Of a stretch of DNA of 64,000 nt, positions 1 through 11,460 are shown piece by piece (the first letter of the stretch is position 1; the number at the start of each line of letters is the position of its first letter). The position numbers and the translations under genes are program-made. This DNA is from Nomia melanderi (lineage: Eukaryota > Arthropoda > Insecta > Hymenoptera > Halictidae), in NCBI RefSeq assembly GCF_051020985.1, contig NC_134999.1, forward strand, positions 19,845,660 to 19,909,659. The letters run 5' to 3'. A model generated the notes under the pieces. It saw only the letters and a list, made by a program, of their open reading frames with translations, searched no databases and was not told where the DNA came from.

Positions 1-821
1 TTAATTTACAAGCGGGAGCCAACGATTATTCATTTTTTTCCTCTCTGCTTTTGGTATCGTTCGAATTAAACACCATTTTTAAGCGGCGTTTCGAAGGCTT
101 GTTTATCGTTCGTCTCGCCTTATATTCAAAGTTAGCGATTAGAATCCACAGACTCATTAAAAGGCATTAAGAGATTAAGAGTGGCCGAATGAGTTCGTGG
201 CCGTGGTCGTTAAAGCATGGCTCGCGAGTTTTATGGACCTCGACATGTGTCCGGGTTCGCGTCGAAGTGTTGTGCAAGGTTCCATTTTTTCCCAGATTTC
301 AATAAATGTATGATTAAATACAGTCAGGTGAAAAATAACTGATTTCAGTAATGATATTGAAACTGATTTTGTAACTAAATAAGAATTACATTCTGTCGTT
401 AAAAATTATATAGATGTTTACGTATGTAAGACCCATATTCAGATCCGCAACTCTACAATCCACTCAATTAACAATAATCTACAAATCTACGTCTCGAAAA
501 ATAACAAAAAGTAATTTACTAATTCCAAATTAGTATGATACACTGAATAATAACACTAGATTTACGGGACCCGTCAATTTGACGGATATTGAACTTTTTA
601 AACATTATCTCGTAGCAATTTAACTCGCTTTTGATTGATGCAATTTCGTGAATACTCATTGTAATTCTCTGTTCTTGAAACACTAATTTTCGTGACCTAT
701 ATAAACAAACATATACTCTTCTAGGAACGATAGAATGAAGTATAGAATAATCTCCGTAAATCCAGTGATAATAACCTAAAAAATTGACCTATCCAAGCCG
801 GTTAATCGTCTGCTGTTCCAG
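1..821 (+). other. Intronic sequence upstream of the first exon, AT-rich
   Basis: I see no coding exon here. The acceptor AG at 820-821 follows a pyrimidine-rich stretch (gtctgctgttccag), so this is probably the 3' part of an intron of the gene ending at 1729. A degenerate TTAA-type element lies at about 550-772. Confidence 0.5.
550..772. mobile_element. Degenerate TTAA-type MITE, TAACACTAG family
   Basis: The left end reads ATAACACTAGATTTACGG and the right end, reverse-complemented, reads TTATCACTGGATTTACGG, so the termini are imperfect inverted repeats. A small palindrome, CCGTCAATTTGACGG, sits just inside the left end. The same family recurs at 30831-31014. No protein is encoded. Confidence 0.55.
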
Positions 822-1729
822 AGCAACCCACGAAACCCGATCAAGAAGAGAGGTCCTGCGTAGAGACTGAGAGTATCGAGACGGGTCTCCGCAAGACCAG
901 AATAGGCCCAGCACCAGCAACAACGAGTTCCCTGCGGGCCTCACCATCGAGAAGCGTGGCGTCGTCCTCAGGTGACCGTACTCCGCGCGCAGGTTCCATC
1001 GTCCGCGAGAACAGCAACGTGTCCAGGGCCTCGTCGGGTAGCAGGACACCCAGGGAAAGCAACTCCAGCCCGGAAGGCAGCCCCCTGAAACGTGGAGCAG
1101 CGAGGAACAGTCTGAGAAAGCCACCGCCGACCGGCAGTCTCAGCAAGGCGTCGGCAGTACCAAAGTCCTGCCAGTCGCCGATCAGCGGTAGCAACACGTG
1201 GAACGGCAGGCAGGTGAGACAGAGGCCCAGTATCCAATCGGACACTTTCCTGAATCCCCAGGTAACGGCGACCTGCGCGACGACGCCGAGCTTCTCGCGA
1301 AAGAGCCCGGCCAGACAGAGCTTGCCTAGGCAGAGCTCGTCGAACGGTATTCAGTACGACAGGAACGGCAGGAGGATCAAGCCGTCGAACACCGGATCTC
1401 TTCAGTCCTCTCCCACAAAGGTAGCCAATCCTCTTCTCGAACAGATCCTGCAGAAAGTAGGTCACCTGCAGGACGAGCGGGAAGTCGTGCAAAAGCTGCA
1501 GGATCTGCTCAGGGACTATCAAGGTCACGGGGGCGCGGACGGTGTCGCTAATTTGGAGTTTACCAGGGCGTGGATAGATGGGAATGGGACCGTGGTCCTG
1601 CCACAGGACAATCAGACCTCGGCCAGTCCTAGGAAGGACCCGAAACCCGCCTCGGAGAGAGGAGGATTCTCGAGGATACCGGCGCCGGTCTACAAGAGGC
1701 CGATGTCCGTCGCGTCCGACAGCGTGTGA
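822..1729 (+). CDS. C-terminal exon of a Ser/Arg/Pro-rich SxIP protein, possibly Gas2-like
   Basis: This is the last coding exon; the 5' part of the gene lies left of the window. The frame is open from the acceptor at 820-821 (an in-frame TAA lies at 803-805) to TGA at 1727-1729, giving about 301 residues. The first half is basic and low-complexity, rich in Ser-Arg-Thr-Pro motifs (GSRTP, SGDRTP). A predicted helix of about 30 residues near the middle begins LLEQILQKVGHLQDE. Near the C-terminus is FSRIPAPVYKRP, which contains SRIP, a match to the SxIP motif that recruits proteins to growing microtubule ends through EB1. SxIP motifs in basic Ser-rich tails are known in Gas2-like proteins (pickled eggs in flies) and spectraplakins. 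No Gas2 or calponin-homology domain is visible, so the family call is an inference. ATG is not used in this exon; the frame enters by splicing. Confidence 0.65.
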
Positions 1730-4700
1730 GGAAGGCCCTCGGGCCCGAGGAAGAGGGCGAGTACGTCTCGATGAAGGTGTCCCCGGTTGTCGTCGAGGCC
1801 GGCGAGGTCCTCGGGCAGGTATCCTTTGCGTGTGGAACCTGTGGACGTGTTCACGCGAGTGATCCTCTGAAACCCTCCAGTCGTGGCGCCCTTAATCGTT
1901 AAGGGATAGACGCTAAGGATGGCAGCGCGAGGAACTTCCGACACGGAACGCCGCAGGGAAAGTCGGCTGCGAGGATCTCGAGGTGTGAGACTGAGCTGTC
2001 TACCAACGGGTAGGTTTCCGATATCACGATTGAACCTCCTTAGCTAGAATTATTTTTTTATCGTCCTCCATTGTGTTCCGATTGCATTGCAATTCTACGT
2101 GTTCTACTTGGCGGGAGAATGAGATATTTCAAGAGAAACGCGCTACTGAGAGTTCTAATTCGTTGAACCCTATAATGTTTCTTACGGCAACGTAGTACAC
2201 CCTAGGCGCGTGCTTCCTCTTGAACATTTCATCTTCTAAGTAGAGCACTGGTTACCTGAAAGCTCCGTCACACCTCGCGACAACAGCCGATCGCGCTAGA
2301 GCTATCACAGCAATCGCTGGAATCACGAACAATTTCTCGCTCCGATCAACTCATAAAGGTGTTATCGAAGAACGAACGAAATTCGTTTGCATCGCAATTA
2401 GAGCCACGCGACAATCTCAACGTTCGATTCTTCGAAAAATCGCGAGAAAGCCGGACAAGGTGGTTCCAGTGTGAGGCGATCCGAGCATCGTTGCTTAATC
2501 GGCCGATAAAAGCGTGCTGGTACACCGTGTTCCCGCGGTGTCGCCGCTTCTGTCCCGGCGTTCCGTGTCTCCGTCGCGAGATCGAAGGCGTCCGATTAGA
2601 GGGAGAACTTAACGGGCCTTAACGGTACGGGGTCGATCAGTTAGCGGCCTCGTAGGAGTCACGCGTAGAATATCGGGGTGGTGCTTGGAAAGATGGTGCT
2701 CGAGCGAGAGGTTGACGTCTCGCGGATCGCGAGGCGAGATTATACCCAGACGACGAAGAGGACGGCGGAAAGGGGGCGGGAGGGAGGGGAAGAGAAAAAG
2801 GAACGACGAGGTAAGGAGAAAATAACGAACGAACGAACGAACGAGGACGAGTAAAAGCGGCGCGTAAAGAGACGCGCGCGATTAAACTCGTCGTCCTGGT
2901 TCGGGCGGGGATAGAAGGGAGGATGGGAGCGCGATTTCAATTGGTTACCACGGAATTCAAGCGGGCAATTAGCCGGCGCGCGGGGTCTTGCGTTAATGGC
3001 TTCCCGATCGATTTGCTTCCAGTCAGTTAATTGCGGCCCGGCTGACAGCTCGTCGATTGATCCGAGACGAGAGATTACACCTTGCACCGTGGACACGCGA
3101 TACCTTCGTCTCCCGTTGCTGCGAGATCGTTCTCGTTCCGCGTGATCGATAACCCATCCAAAGGTTTTTCGATTTTTCGTCCACGCCCACGGAAACACCC
3201 CGTGGATCCCGCTGGCGTGCGAGTATATCGCATCGCACTTTCGTTTTTCATCGGTCGATCGTGGAAGACAAATTATCCGTGATTAATGGCACCTTCGATT
3301 ATTTCTCGGCGCATTGATCTCGCGTTAATAGATTGCACTCGTTTGTATTGATTAATGCACGGCAAATTTAGTCTATCCTGCGATTAAATAATTCCGCGAC
3401 ACTTCGAGGAGAAAAAAGTCACCGATCACGCGGAGGATCGCGGCGCGGGAGGAAAAAGTATCGCGTGCTCGCGATTTCTTTAGCTTAGTGACCGCGATCG
3501 GCGAGCAGGATCACGGTCCCCCGGTCGCGATGGTTTTGTCGTACAAATTGCCGGGAGATCGGTATCGATCCAGATACAGGCAACATTTCGTCGGGCTGAC
3601 GGAGGTAAATTCGAAGTAATCAATCTTCGGCGACTTCTCGATTCCCTGCTAATATATTCCGGCTTGCGGTAATTAAGTTTCTTGCTTGATCCGAATGCAA
3701 ATGTTGCGTGTGCCACGGCGATCCAATGGGTCCGCTCGCCGATCCACGCGGACCCGATTTCTACGTTTCGATCGTTCGATCACGGCAAATTATTTATTTA
3801 TATAGTCTATCGGTTGTATTTATTGAAGACGATTTATTTACGCGTTGCGAGTTCGCTCGAGGGTGGGTCGAGAGGGGGGAGGAAGGGAGGAAGGGAGGAC
3901 GAGGATCGGCACAGGGTCCTTTTCAAAATGGCGCGCGGAGAGGCGGCTAGCTCTCCGCGCGGGAGGAGAATCAAATTGCCCCGGGATGAAGACGCAGAGA
4001 GCATGCGGGAAAATTGAGAAAAAAGAAAAAACAGACTGCATTAATGTAGATAGTGACGTCGAACGAAATGCCATTCCAATGTTTCACTGTTTTTTACACC
4101 AAACGCGAGCGTAGCGCCATTTTGTATCAAGTGTCTTGTCGGAAGATGGCGGTCTGTGCGGGGCGTTCCGGGTTTGCGTGGATTCGCCTGAAATTCACGG
4201 GGAACAGCTGGAAATAGAGAAGTCGATCTTGTAAAACTGAATATCACGATTCCAGGGGTCAGAGATATTTAAATTTCCAAGGAAAATCGTTAACAATATC
4301 GAAGATATCGGCATTCCCGCGCTTTCGAGGCGTACAATTCCCGAATCGACTTTGATATGCTTAATTAGATTCAAATCCTCATGAAATTTCAGTCAGGCTA
4401 GATTTTACCGAAAAAGTGTTCATGTTCCTCGGGTAGTAAATAGCTTGATCGTCAAATTAGTAAGGCGAAGGATGCGGATATTCAGTTTTATCAGTGCGCG
4501 AGGAATGAATCCGATCTATTTCCGCGTTGGAAGATCGTTCCTTCGATTCCGAACGAGCCGAAAGACGTCGATTCGCCGCGATCCGATCCGATCCGACTCG
4601 ATTCGAGTTAAAACGCGACCGAGCGGAGCGGCCGCGTCGATTCCACGCTGCCCACGTCCAGAATCTTTCGAAACCGGGCCCGACACGCGCGAATGAAACT

Positions 4701-6572
4701 TGGCAGGCTCGCGAACAAGCTCAAACCGTCGAACATGTATTTTTTATAAAACGCCTCGGTAGAGAATCGTCTCCGGCCTGAGTTCAGCCTTCAAGTTTCA
4801 CGCTGCTCTCGTTTTCTTGCGATCCGGAGATCGGCGGGGATCGAATCCGAATAGAATACCGATGAGAACAGTGAGAAATGTTATTTTGTACTTGGAAATT
4901 GACCAGTTTATTCTAGGATTCTTTATTTCGGATTAACACGTTCGTTGGCGGTGCCGTGGATACTCGTGACGGATAAACATATTCTATTTCACGCGAACTA
5001 ATTGTTTTTACGTGTTCTTATCGACAAGTTGCGTTTGGTCGAACGTATCTTCGCTCCACGATGTTCAATCGCATCGGAGAAAATATACTTTCACTCGACG
5101 AACATGTTAAACGTGCATTGGACAACGTGTTTTCGTTCTCGAAGACTGATACCGTAAGAAACTCGCGAACGAACGTGTTAAACGTTAGAAGCTCGCGATT
5201 AAGACGTTGCCGCCGATCTCCGCCTCGAGATTCTGGCCGACGCCCCGCCGACAGGGCCGAATCTCCCGCCGATTACGTGTAAAAGATGCGCGCGCTTCTG
5301 TCGCGGAAGCGCCACAGATGAGAAAGTTTATTTTGTTGACGAGATGTTCCAGCAGCGATTGCGACGGAAACGTGGGGCGAGATTATTTTTCGGTGACTCG
5401 TGTTTCTTAGATGGCCGGCCGAGGCTGTCGCCGTGGCCTCCCGGAAAGTTCGGACGAAGCGCGGATACACTTTTACTGCTTAAAATGATCCGGTAATGTT
5501 TCTAATATTTTCGGAACACTTGACTATTCTCGCGTTAACAAACATACTAATCGTTCGTTCGTCGAGGCGATTAACCGCGCTCGTGTAAAAGGTAGCGGAA
5601 TTTCATTGAATCGCATGCGTAAGGAATCATTTAAGTATTTTAGCACTGAAATTCGAGAGAACTCAAGGGCGCGGTTGGTCACTTTGCCGCGTGAACGTCT
5701 CATACGTTCGCGATTAATTTGTTTAAACCGAAGATACCGTTCGGAATATTCGTTTCTCGGTGAAAAGTGTCTTTGGTGTGAAATCCTGACTAATCAGCCG
5801 TCCAAGTTCCCGAAAATTGAAAACGAATCAACGTATTTTTATTCGACGAAGCGCTGTTTTTCTCTCGTTGCTCGAGGGACGTTCGAACGGTCCATTGTTA
5901 TGTAAAAAAAAAAAGAAAAAGGAAGAAAAGAAAATGGTGGAGGCGACGGCGTCGATTCGGCCGTGTTAAAAATTGCTCGTAGATTTCACGTTTCGAGGGA
6001 TGCGGGGGTGGGTTTGCGCTGTTTTGGTTTGAAAATAGGGAAAAAAAAAGAAGAAAAAGCCTAAGCTTCGTAACCCCAGGCTGGCGCGGTTGCGCCGCGA
6101 CGACGAATAACAATACCGACGATTACCAATATTAATATTATTATTGCAGCAGATGCAACTATTGCTATTATTATTATTACGATAATTATTATCATTGCGA
6201 TGATTACTATTATTATCATTATTATCAGGGAGATAATGATAATTGATTAATATGATTATTATATGCAACGTTGAGTATGTTACGTTATCATTTTATCTAC
6301 GAGAAGTTGTAAATTGAGAGGAAACTTGCATAAGAAGAAAAAAACAATAAAAAGCTTTAACAAAACCCGTCGATCGATTCACTCGCAACGTACCATTTCT
6401 TCGATCTATCCCACTTCCCACTTAATTCACGAATCATCGTATTCTCAAATCACTTCCCAAGAATAATCATTCTTAACTCAACCTTGCATCGATTCAGAGC
6501 AATATCGCATCAGACGAAAAACATCTGGGAAAAATTACCTATATCACTTTATCTCGCAATATTCAGTCGCTG
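1730..6572. other. 3' flank and intergenic DNA, GC-rich then AT-rich
   Basis: I found no supported gene. The first part is presumably the 3' UTR of the preceding exon. About 2640-4000 is CpG-rich with many chance open frames on both strands, and includes a (GAAC)n run near 2823-2842. Positions 6107-6260 are a degenerate ATT/ATG-rich microsatellite. Homeodomain-like words (TAATTA, TTAATTA) are scattered through otherwise unique sequence, which could be regulatory. Confidence 0.5.
6107..6260. repeat. Degenerate ATT-rich microsatellite
   Basis: Runs of attattatt, gattattac and tattatcatt alternate over about 150 bp. This gives a low-complexity Asn/Ser reading on the minus strand that is not a gene. 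Confidence 0.8.
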
Positions 6573-6816
6573 TTAACCCTTTGCACTCCGGAGGCGCCTA
6601 TAAGTCACCAAATGATTTGACACAGCAAAACTGTGAACTTTGATATCTAATATTAAACTTCGAATAACGCATCAATGTACGATATATTGAAAGAAAATAG
6701 TTCTCTTCTTGAATTCATGTGAGATTTTTTAATTCAATCTAAGAAAATCTCATCTGTATCTTATTAGAAAATATTGAATATTTCCGTTGAAAAACTTCCG
6801 GAGTGCAAAGGGTTAA
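6573..6816. mobile_element. piggyBac-like MITE, CCCTTTGCACTC family (best intact copy)
   Basis: TTAA flanks both ends (6573-6576 and 6813-6816). The termini are perfect 16-bp inverted repeats, CCCTTTGCACTCCGGA at left and its reverse complement at right. TTAA target duplication and short inverted termini starting with C are hallmarks of piggyBac-superfamily elements. The AT-rich interior of about 200 bp has no transposase, so it would need an enzyme in trans. Confidence 0.85.
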
Positions 6817-7789
6817 TAAGAGTACTTATCCAATGAGATCAAAAATATTGTGTCATTAAAAAAATATCAAAAAATAACATTTATTCGAATAAATTTACTT
6901 CGATTCATTTCCCGAAGAATACAGTAAGAAAATAATCGACACTGATAAACAGAAGCGCCTCCGCTCTCCGCAATTTTGGCACAGCACAAAGAGCTACGGC
7001 GTTCCTCAGCACTCAAACGGTTAACCGTCCCGTTAAATCCTCTCCCACGATAGACGCGCGATCCCTTTCCCCTGAGAAACTCTCGGCAAACGTAACTCCT
7101 GTCAACCTGAACGAACAAAAAGCTTCGTAGGGGTTAAAATGTGCGGCAGCGGTTCCACGGACGTTTTCCATAAATCCCGCGGTGCACGTTAGAATGTGGC
7201 TACTTCGAAGAATGGTACACGATTCCAACGGGACACGGGTGATCTTCAGCGGTACTTCTTCGGCTGGTTCGCCGCTGTTCTTCGCTGCTTCACCCTCTAA
7301 ACGCAGGTAAGTGGACGCGCCGCGCTGCGCGGCGGGGCCCGTTACGGGGCCCAATGCACCACAGAGCCCGCGATCGGCGTCCTTGCCGCATATGGCGAGA
7401 CGGCTCTCCTTCTCGGACACTGGCAGACCAACCGACCGACAATGGTCCACTCGGTTCGTGTGTGAGTCAGCCGACGGCGGGTTTTCGCGTTGCGCCCGCG
7501 CGCACGCAGCCGTCTCGTAAGGGAGCCATTTTTAACGCGTCCGGCAGCAACCCGCGAGATTTATGACGGACCCTGGTAGCCTCGATAATAACAGCGACGA
7601 TTCCGCTGCGCGTATATGTCGGGGTGGAAACAATGCTCGCTATTAGGGGGCACTTGGCCTGCGTGGGCTAGTCGTTCGGGTGGATATTCTATAGGGTTTG
7701 AGAGATTCTAATGGTTTACTGTGACGTTGTCAGTTGGATTTAGGTCTTTGGCGAGATGGGACTGTGGGGAGTTTCAGTACGGTTTGAGT

Positions 7790-8065
7790 CTTTGTAAAGG
7801 TAGGGCTAATGGTAGTAGTTCATAGTTCGTAACAATTATCAAGTTGACGTTTTTGACAATAGAAGTACCGGATGGGTGAAAATCACCCATTCCTGAGTTC
7901 ATTTTTTCAGATATTCAACAAATAACAGATGCTTGTCTGTTGCATCCGTTGAAGTTGTCAGTTGGGTTTGAGTCTTTGCAAAGGTAGGGCTATTGGTAGT
8001 AGTTCATAGTTCATAGCAAGTATCAAGTTGACATGTTTAACAGTGGAACTACCGGATGGGTGAAG
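7790..8065. repeat. Two diverged direct repeats of about 90 bp
   Basis: Copies begin near 7790 and 7975 and share the words TTTGAGTCTTTG, GGTAGTAGTTCATAGTT and TACCGGATGGGTGAA. The first copy carries the small hairpin GGGTGAAAATCACCC. Confidence 0.7.
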
Positions 8066-8146
8066 GTGAGTATGAAAATTAGAATGTTATATATAAGACT
8101 TCGTAATTTTGCAAATCAAATCAAGTGGTGACTGAGAGTCACCTCT

Positions 8147-8163
8147 CGAGTGCAAAGGGTTAA
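8147..8163. mobile_element. Right terminus of a CCCTTTGCACTC-family MITE
   Basis: The sequence CGAGTGCAAAGGGTTAA, preceded by ATCAAGTGGTGACTGAGAG, matches the right ends of the copies near 36020 and 62490. I could not find the left end; it is truncated or diverged. Confidence 0.6.
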
Positions 8164-8981
8164 TTAAGCAATCGATATATAATTTAGCTTCACGTATTGA
8201 AGCTTTTGTATGTTATCTGCGAAGGGTTAAGTATTTAAAGAGGTAGAGCCAGTGTTAGCAGCAACTTTGCTATCTCTAGTCAAGAGTACATAGAGATGTT
8301 ACTCTCTAAACGCTTGGAGTCAGGGTTATAGCAAATTCCCAGAGGCACAGCAACATTATCTCGTCTCCCGTGCAGCTAGACCACCTGGAGGCTATGTTTC
8401 TTAAGAATCAAGTCTGTGACAGGCCACATTTGAACCGTGCCCGAGACTACAGGGACATTAGAGACATCTCGCAGATTATTCCTCGAGCAGCGATTACCTC
8501 GATTCCCTTCGGAATCCACGCCAATTATACCTATAATGAACAATGCCCGAAGGAGATCGGGAAGAAAAGCGTAATGGCGAGACGAGAAACGGCGGAAGAA
8601 TAAATTGGATAATTGTGATTAATGCAGCCGGCGTAAGGTGTATCGTTCGCCGGTTCCGCGGCGGCCCTAAGCTCGGCACGGCTCTCCGCTACGAGAGAAG
8701 AGAGACAATTTGTCAACGTTTGGAATTTTAATGGCCGCCCCGGCTAACCGGCCAGCCAGGAGAGGTCTGCGCTTTCGGTATTATGTTTCTGCGGTTTTTT
8801 ACCCGCCGCCCGTAATAACCGTTCGCCGCTGGTCCAGGTGAAAGTACTCCCACGCTCTCCTCCCGCGTTGATGACCTTAACTCTCGGGCCCGAATTTACG
8901 TCACGCGATTTTCTGGGGGCCGACGGCTCGCGTGGAAATCTCCCCGAAGTATTAGGATTGCGAAAAATGGGAAAGGCGTTG

Positions 8982-9430
8982 GTTAGAGTTCTCTTCTCAA
9001 CGCCGCAACTCTAAAATGTCGCCGAGAAGAAAGAAAAATGCAATCATTCGGCGCTCTAATTCCGAAAAATTGAGAAGATGTTAATTAGAATTCCCCTTCC
9101 AACGCCGCAACTCTAGAATGTCGCCGAGAAGAAAGTAAAATCCAGTCATTCGACGCTCTAATTCCGAAAAATTTGAAATATGTTGATTAGAATTCCATTT
9201 TCAACGCCGGAACTCTAAACTGTCGCTAAGAAAAATGCAAAATCCAGTCATCTGGCACTCTAATTCCAAAAAATTTGAAAGATGTTAATTAGAATTCCCT
9301 TTTCAACGCCGGAACTCTAAACTGTCGCCAAGAAGAAAGTAAAATCCAATTATTCGGCGCTCTAATTCCGAAAAATTGCGAAGATGTTAATTAGAGTTCC
9401 CTTTTCAACGCTGGAACTCTTGTTTTCATC
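8982..9430. repeat. Satellite-like array, unit about 102 bp, locus A
   Basis: Unit starts recur at about 8982, 9085, 9187, 9289 and 9391. Each unit contains AGAATTCCC or AGAGTTCCC, then CAACGC-GGAACTCTAAA, then GTCGCC-AGAAGAAAG, then TCTAATTCCGAAAAATT. Copies differ by scattered substitutions and the last is partial. The same unit recurs at 10896-11460. Confidence 0.88.
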
Positions 9431-9470
9431 GTAAAACTTGGGTCGCAAAAATAATAAGATATATGTATAT

Positions 9471-9693
9471 TTAACCCTTGGCACTATGAGCTCATCCCCA
9501 ACGTGACAAAGCTACTGTCAAATTAAATACTTACACCTCAAGATTATCCATTCTTCGCGAATGATCGTGTTATTGACAGAACTTAACAGAACTGAAACTC
9601 GAAGTGACTGCAAACGATATCTCGCAAAATCAGAATTGATTGGAATTATCTCCTAGTTTCCGCTAGGATGACAATTATTGCGCGAAGGGTTAA
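9471..9693. mobile_element. Diverged TTAACCCTTGGCAC MITE
   Basis: TTAA flanks both sides (9471-9474 and 9690-9693). The left end is CCCTTGGCACTATGAG and the right end, reversed, is CCCTTCGCGCAATAA. The element sits immediately after locus A of the 102-bp repeat. Confidence 0.55.
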
Positions 9694-10895
9694 TCAGTGT
9701 CACAGTCACGTTCAATAATTTTCTCCAATCTGTCAACCGCTTTATCTATCCTCTGTTTTGAAATATTCTGTGATTTAGATCGGAAATATGAAGGCTCTCC
9801 TGTAGCCCTAATAGAAACCCGTCGGCGGGTTTCACCTCGCCGGGCATAAATTTCCAGGTAGCTAATGTGGCGCGGGTTGCGCAACGTTCTCTCGCAGGTG
9901 CGCCTTTTGTCTCTTGTTATTTTGAAACGCGTCGATCTGCCTGGAACGGGAAACCAGAGGCTCCAGCTTTTCCAGCGAGACGCGTTGACCGGCGATGCTA
10001 TCGAGCCCCGCTGAAATTTAATGGCGACGTGGACCGTAAAGTTACGTGCGAGGGATTTTATGCAATAGGCGAAGCAGGCCTCGTTTCTTCGTGACATTTT
10101 ATTATTGATAATTATTTATTCCTCCCAATGAACTCATTAGAGGCGTGAGCGCTATTGTAAGTAGCTATCTAAACATGTGGCAGATGAAAAGAGGAGCAGT
10201 TTAGAAAATGCGGATCTTGCGAATTCGAATATTTCAGAACGCAATTGAAGTGTGTTATCGATCAAATGGGAAATGCTTTTGAGAAAGTATAATTTATTGT
10301 TCCGGTAATACGCAATTAGATGGAATAAATGATTGTTCGAACGATAAAGAATTTGTCGCAGGGTTATTGCAACTGCTAATGATCCTGAGTATCCAATTGC
10401 AGCGAGATTTCGCGAAGCAGCTCGGTTTGTTTTGTGCTTCGCCAAGTGCTCGTGTTCTCCTCGGCATTTTCCGTTGCTTTTGTCCCATCCGGATGGAAGA
10501 AGGAGAAGAAAAGACTCGAACGTACGACATAAACTTCCTGTAGCCGCTGCTAACCAGCGTGCGAACTAGAAGCCACGAGCTTCCTGCAAAGAACCGATTC
10601 TACGGGTTCGTTTCCGGCCTGCTGGCCGCAACATTGCTGCGTCGGGACGCCCATATATGACATAATGGGTCGTCTGTAGTATTTACAGGCAATTAAGACA
10701 GCCATGTTCGTCGCAACTTGTTCCGACGCTAATTGCGCAACTATCTTTGTAATATTCTATGTAGTTTTTATAGCAGTTCCTGCGGATTTTATTGATTAAT
10801 AAATACAGAAAATTCATTACACGTCTATTTACTTTTATTAATTAAGCAGCTGTATTTAAATTATGAACTAACTTTCAATTCTTAGGCAGCTGTTA
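9694..10895. other. Unique sequence between the two 102-bp arrays
   Basis: I see no gene. Overlapping open frames occur on both strands at 9690-10097, but they show no recognisable motif and no splice-phase support. Confidence 0.45.
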
Positions 10896-11460
10896 ATTGG
10901 AGTTCCCTTTGTAACACTGGAACTCTAAAACGTCGCTAATAAAAATGCAAAAACCAGTCCTTCAGGACTCAAATTTCGAAACATTGCAAGGGTGTTAATT
11001 GGAGTTCCCTTTTCAACGCTGGAACTCTACATTGTTGCTAAGAAAAATGCAAAATCCAGTCATTCGGCATTCTGATTGCGAAAAATTGCAAGGGTGTTAA
11101 TTAGAGTTCCCTTCTAACAGTGGAACTCTAAAACCTCGCCAATAAAAATTCATAATTGAGTCCTTCGACACTCTAATTTCGAAAAATGAGAAAGGTGTTA
11201 ATTACAGTTCCCTCTTCAACGCCGGAATTCTAAAACGTCGCTAATAAAAATACAGAATTTAGTCCTCCGGCGCTGAAATTTCGAAAAATTGCAAGGGTAT
11301 TAATCAGAGTTCCCTTTTCAACGCCGAAAATCTGAAACCTCGCTAATAACAATGCAAACTCCACTCGTTCGGCACTCCAATTCCAAAAACTGAAAACGCG
11401 GTCAATTATAGATCCCCTTGGAACACGAAAACCCTAAAACCTCGTAAAGAACGCGACAAC
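10896..11460. repeat. Satellite-like array, unit about 102 bp, locus B
   Basis: Unit starts recur at about 10896, 10999, 11101, 11202, 11303 and 11405. The core words are TTGGAGTTCCC or TTAGAGTTCCC, GGAACTCTAAAAC, GTCGCTAATAAAAATGCA and CGAAAAATTGCAAGGGT. Units are clearly homologous to locus A but share array-specific changes (AATAAAAATG here, AGAAGAAAG there), so each array has evolved partly as its own block. Confidence 0.88.

Larger units (their letters stand above)
6817..8980. other. Gene-less stretch with a local duplication and a MITE end
   Basis: Positions 7000-7620 are GC-rich with several overlapping chance frames. About 7790-7880 and 7975-8065 are diverged direct copies sharing GGTAGTAGTTCATAGTT and CTACCGGATGGGTGAA. 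A right MITE end (CGAGTGCAAAGGGTTAA) lies near 8147-8163. Positions 8590-8900 are unique and CpG-rich. No gene is supported. Confidence 0.5.

Noticed and set aside
2740..3238. 152-codon minus-strand frame in GC-rich DNA
   Set aside because: Arg/Ser/Pro-rich composition from CpG-rich DNA, overlapping frames on both strands, no domain and no splice partners.
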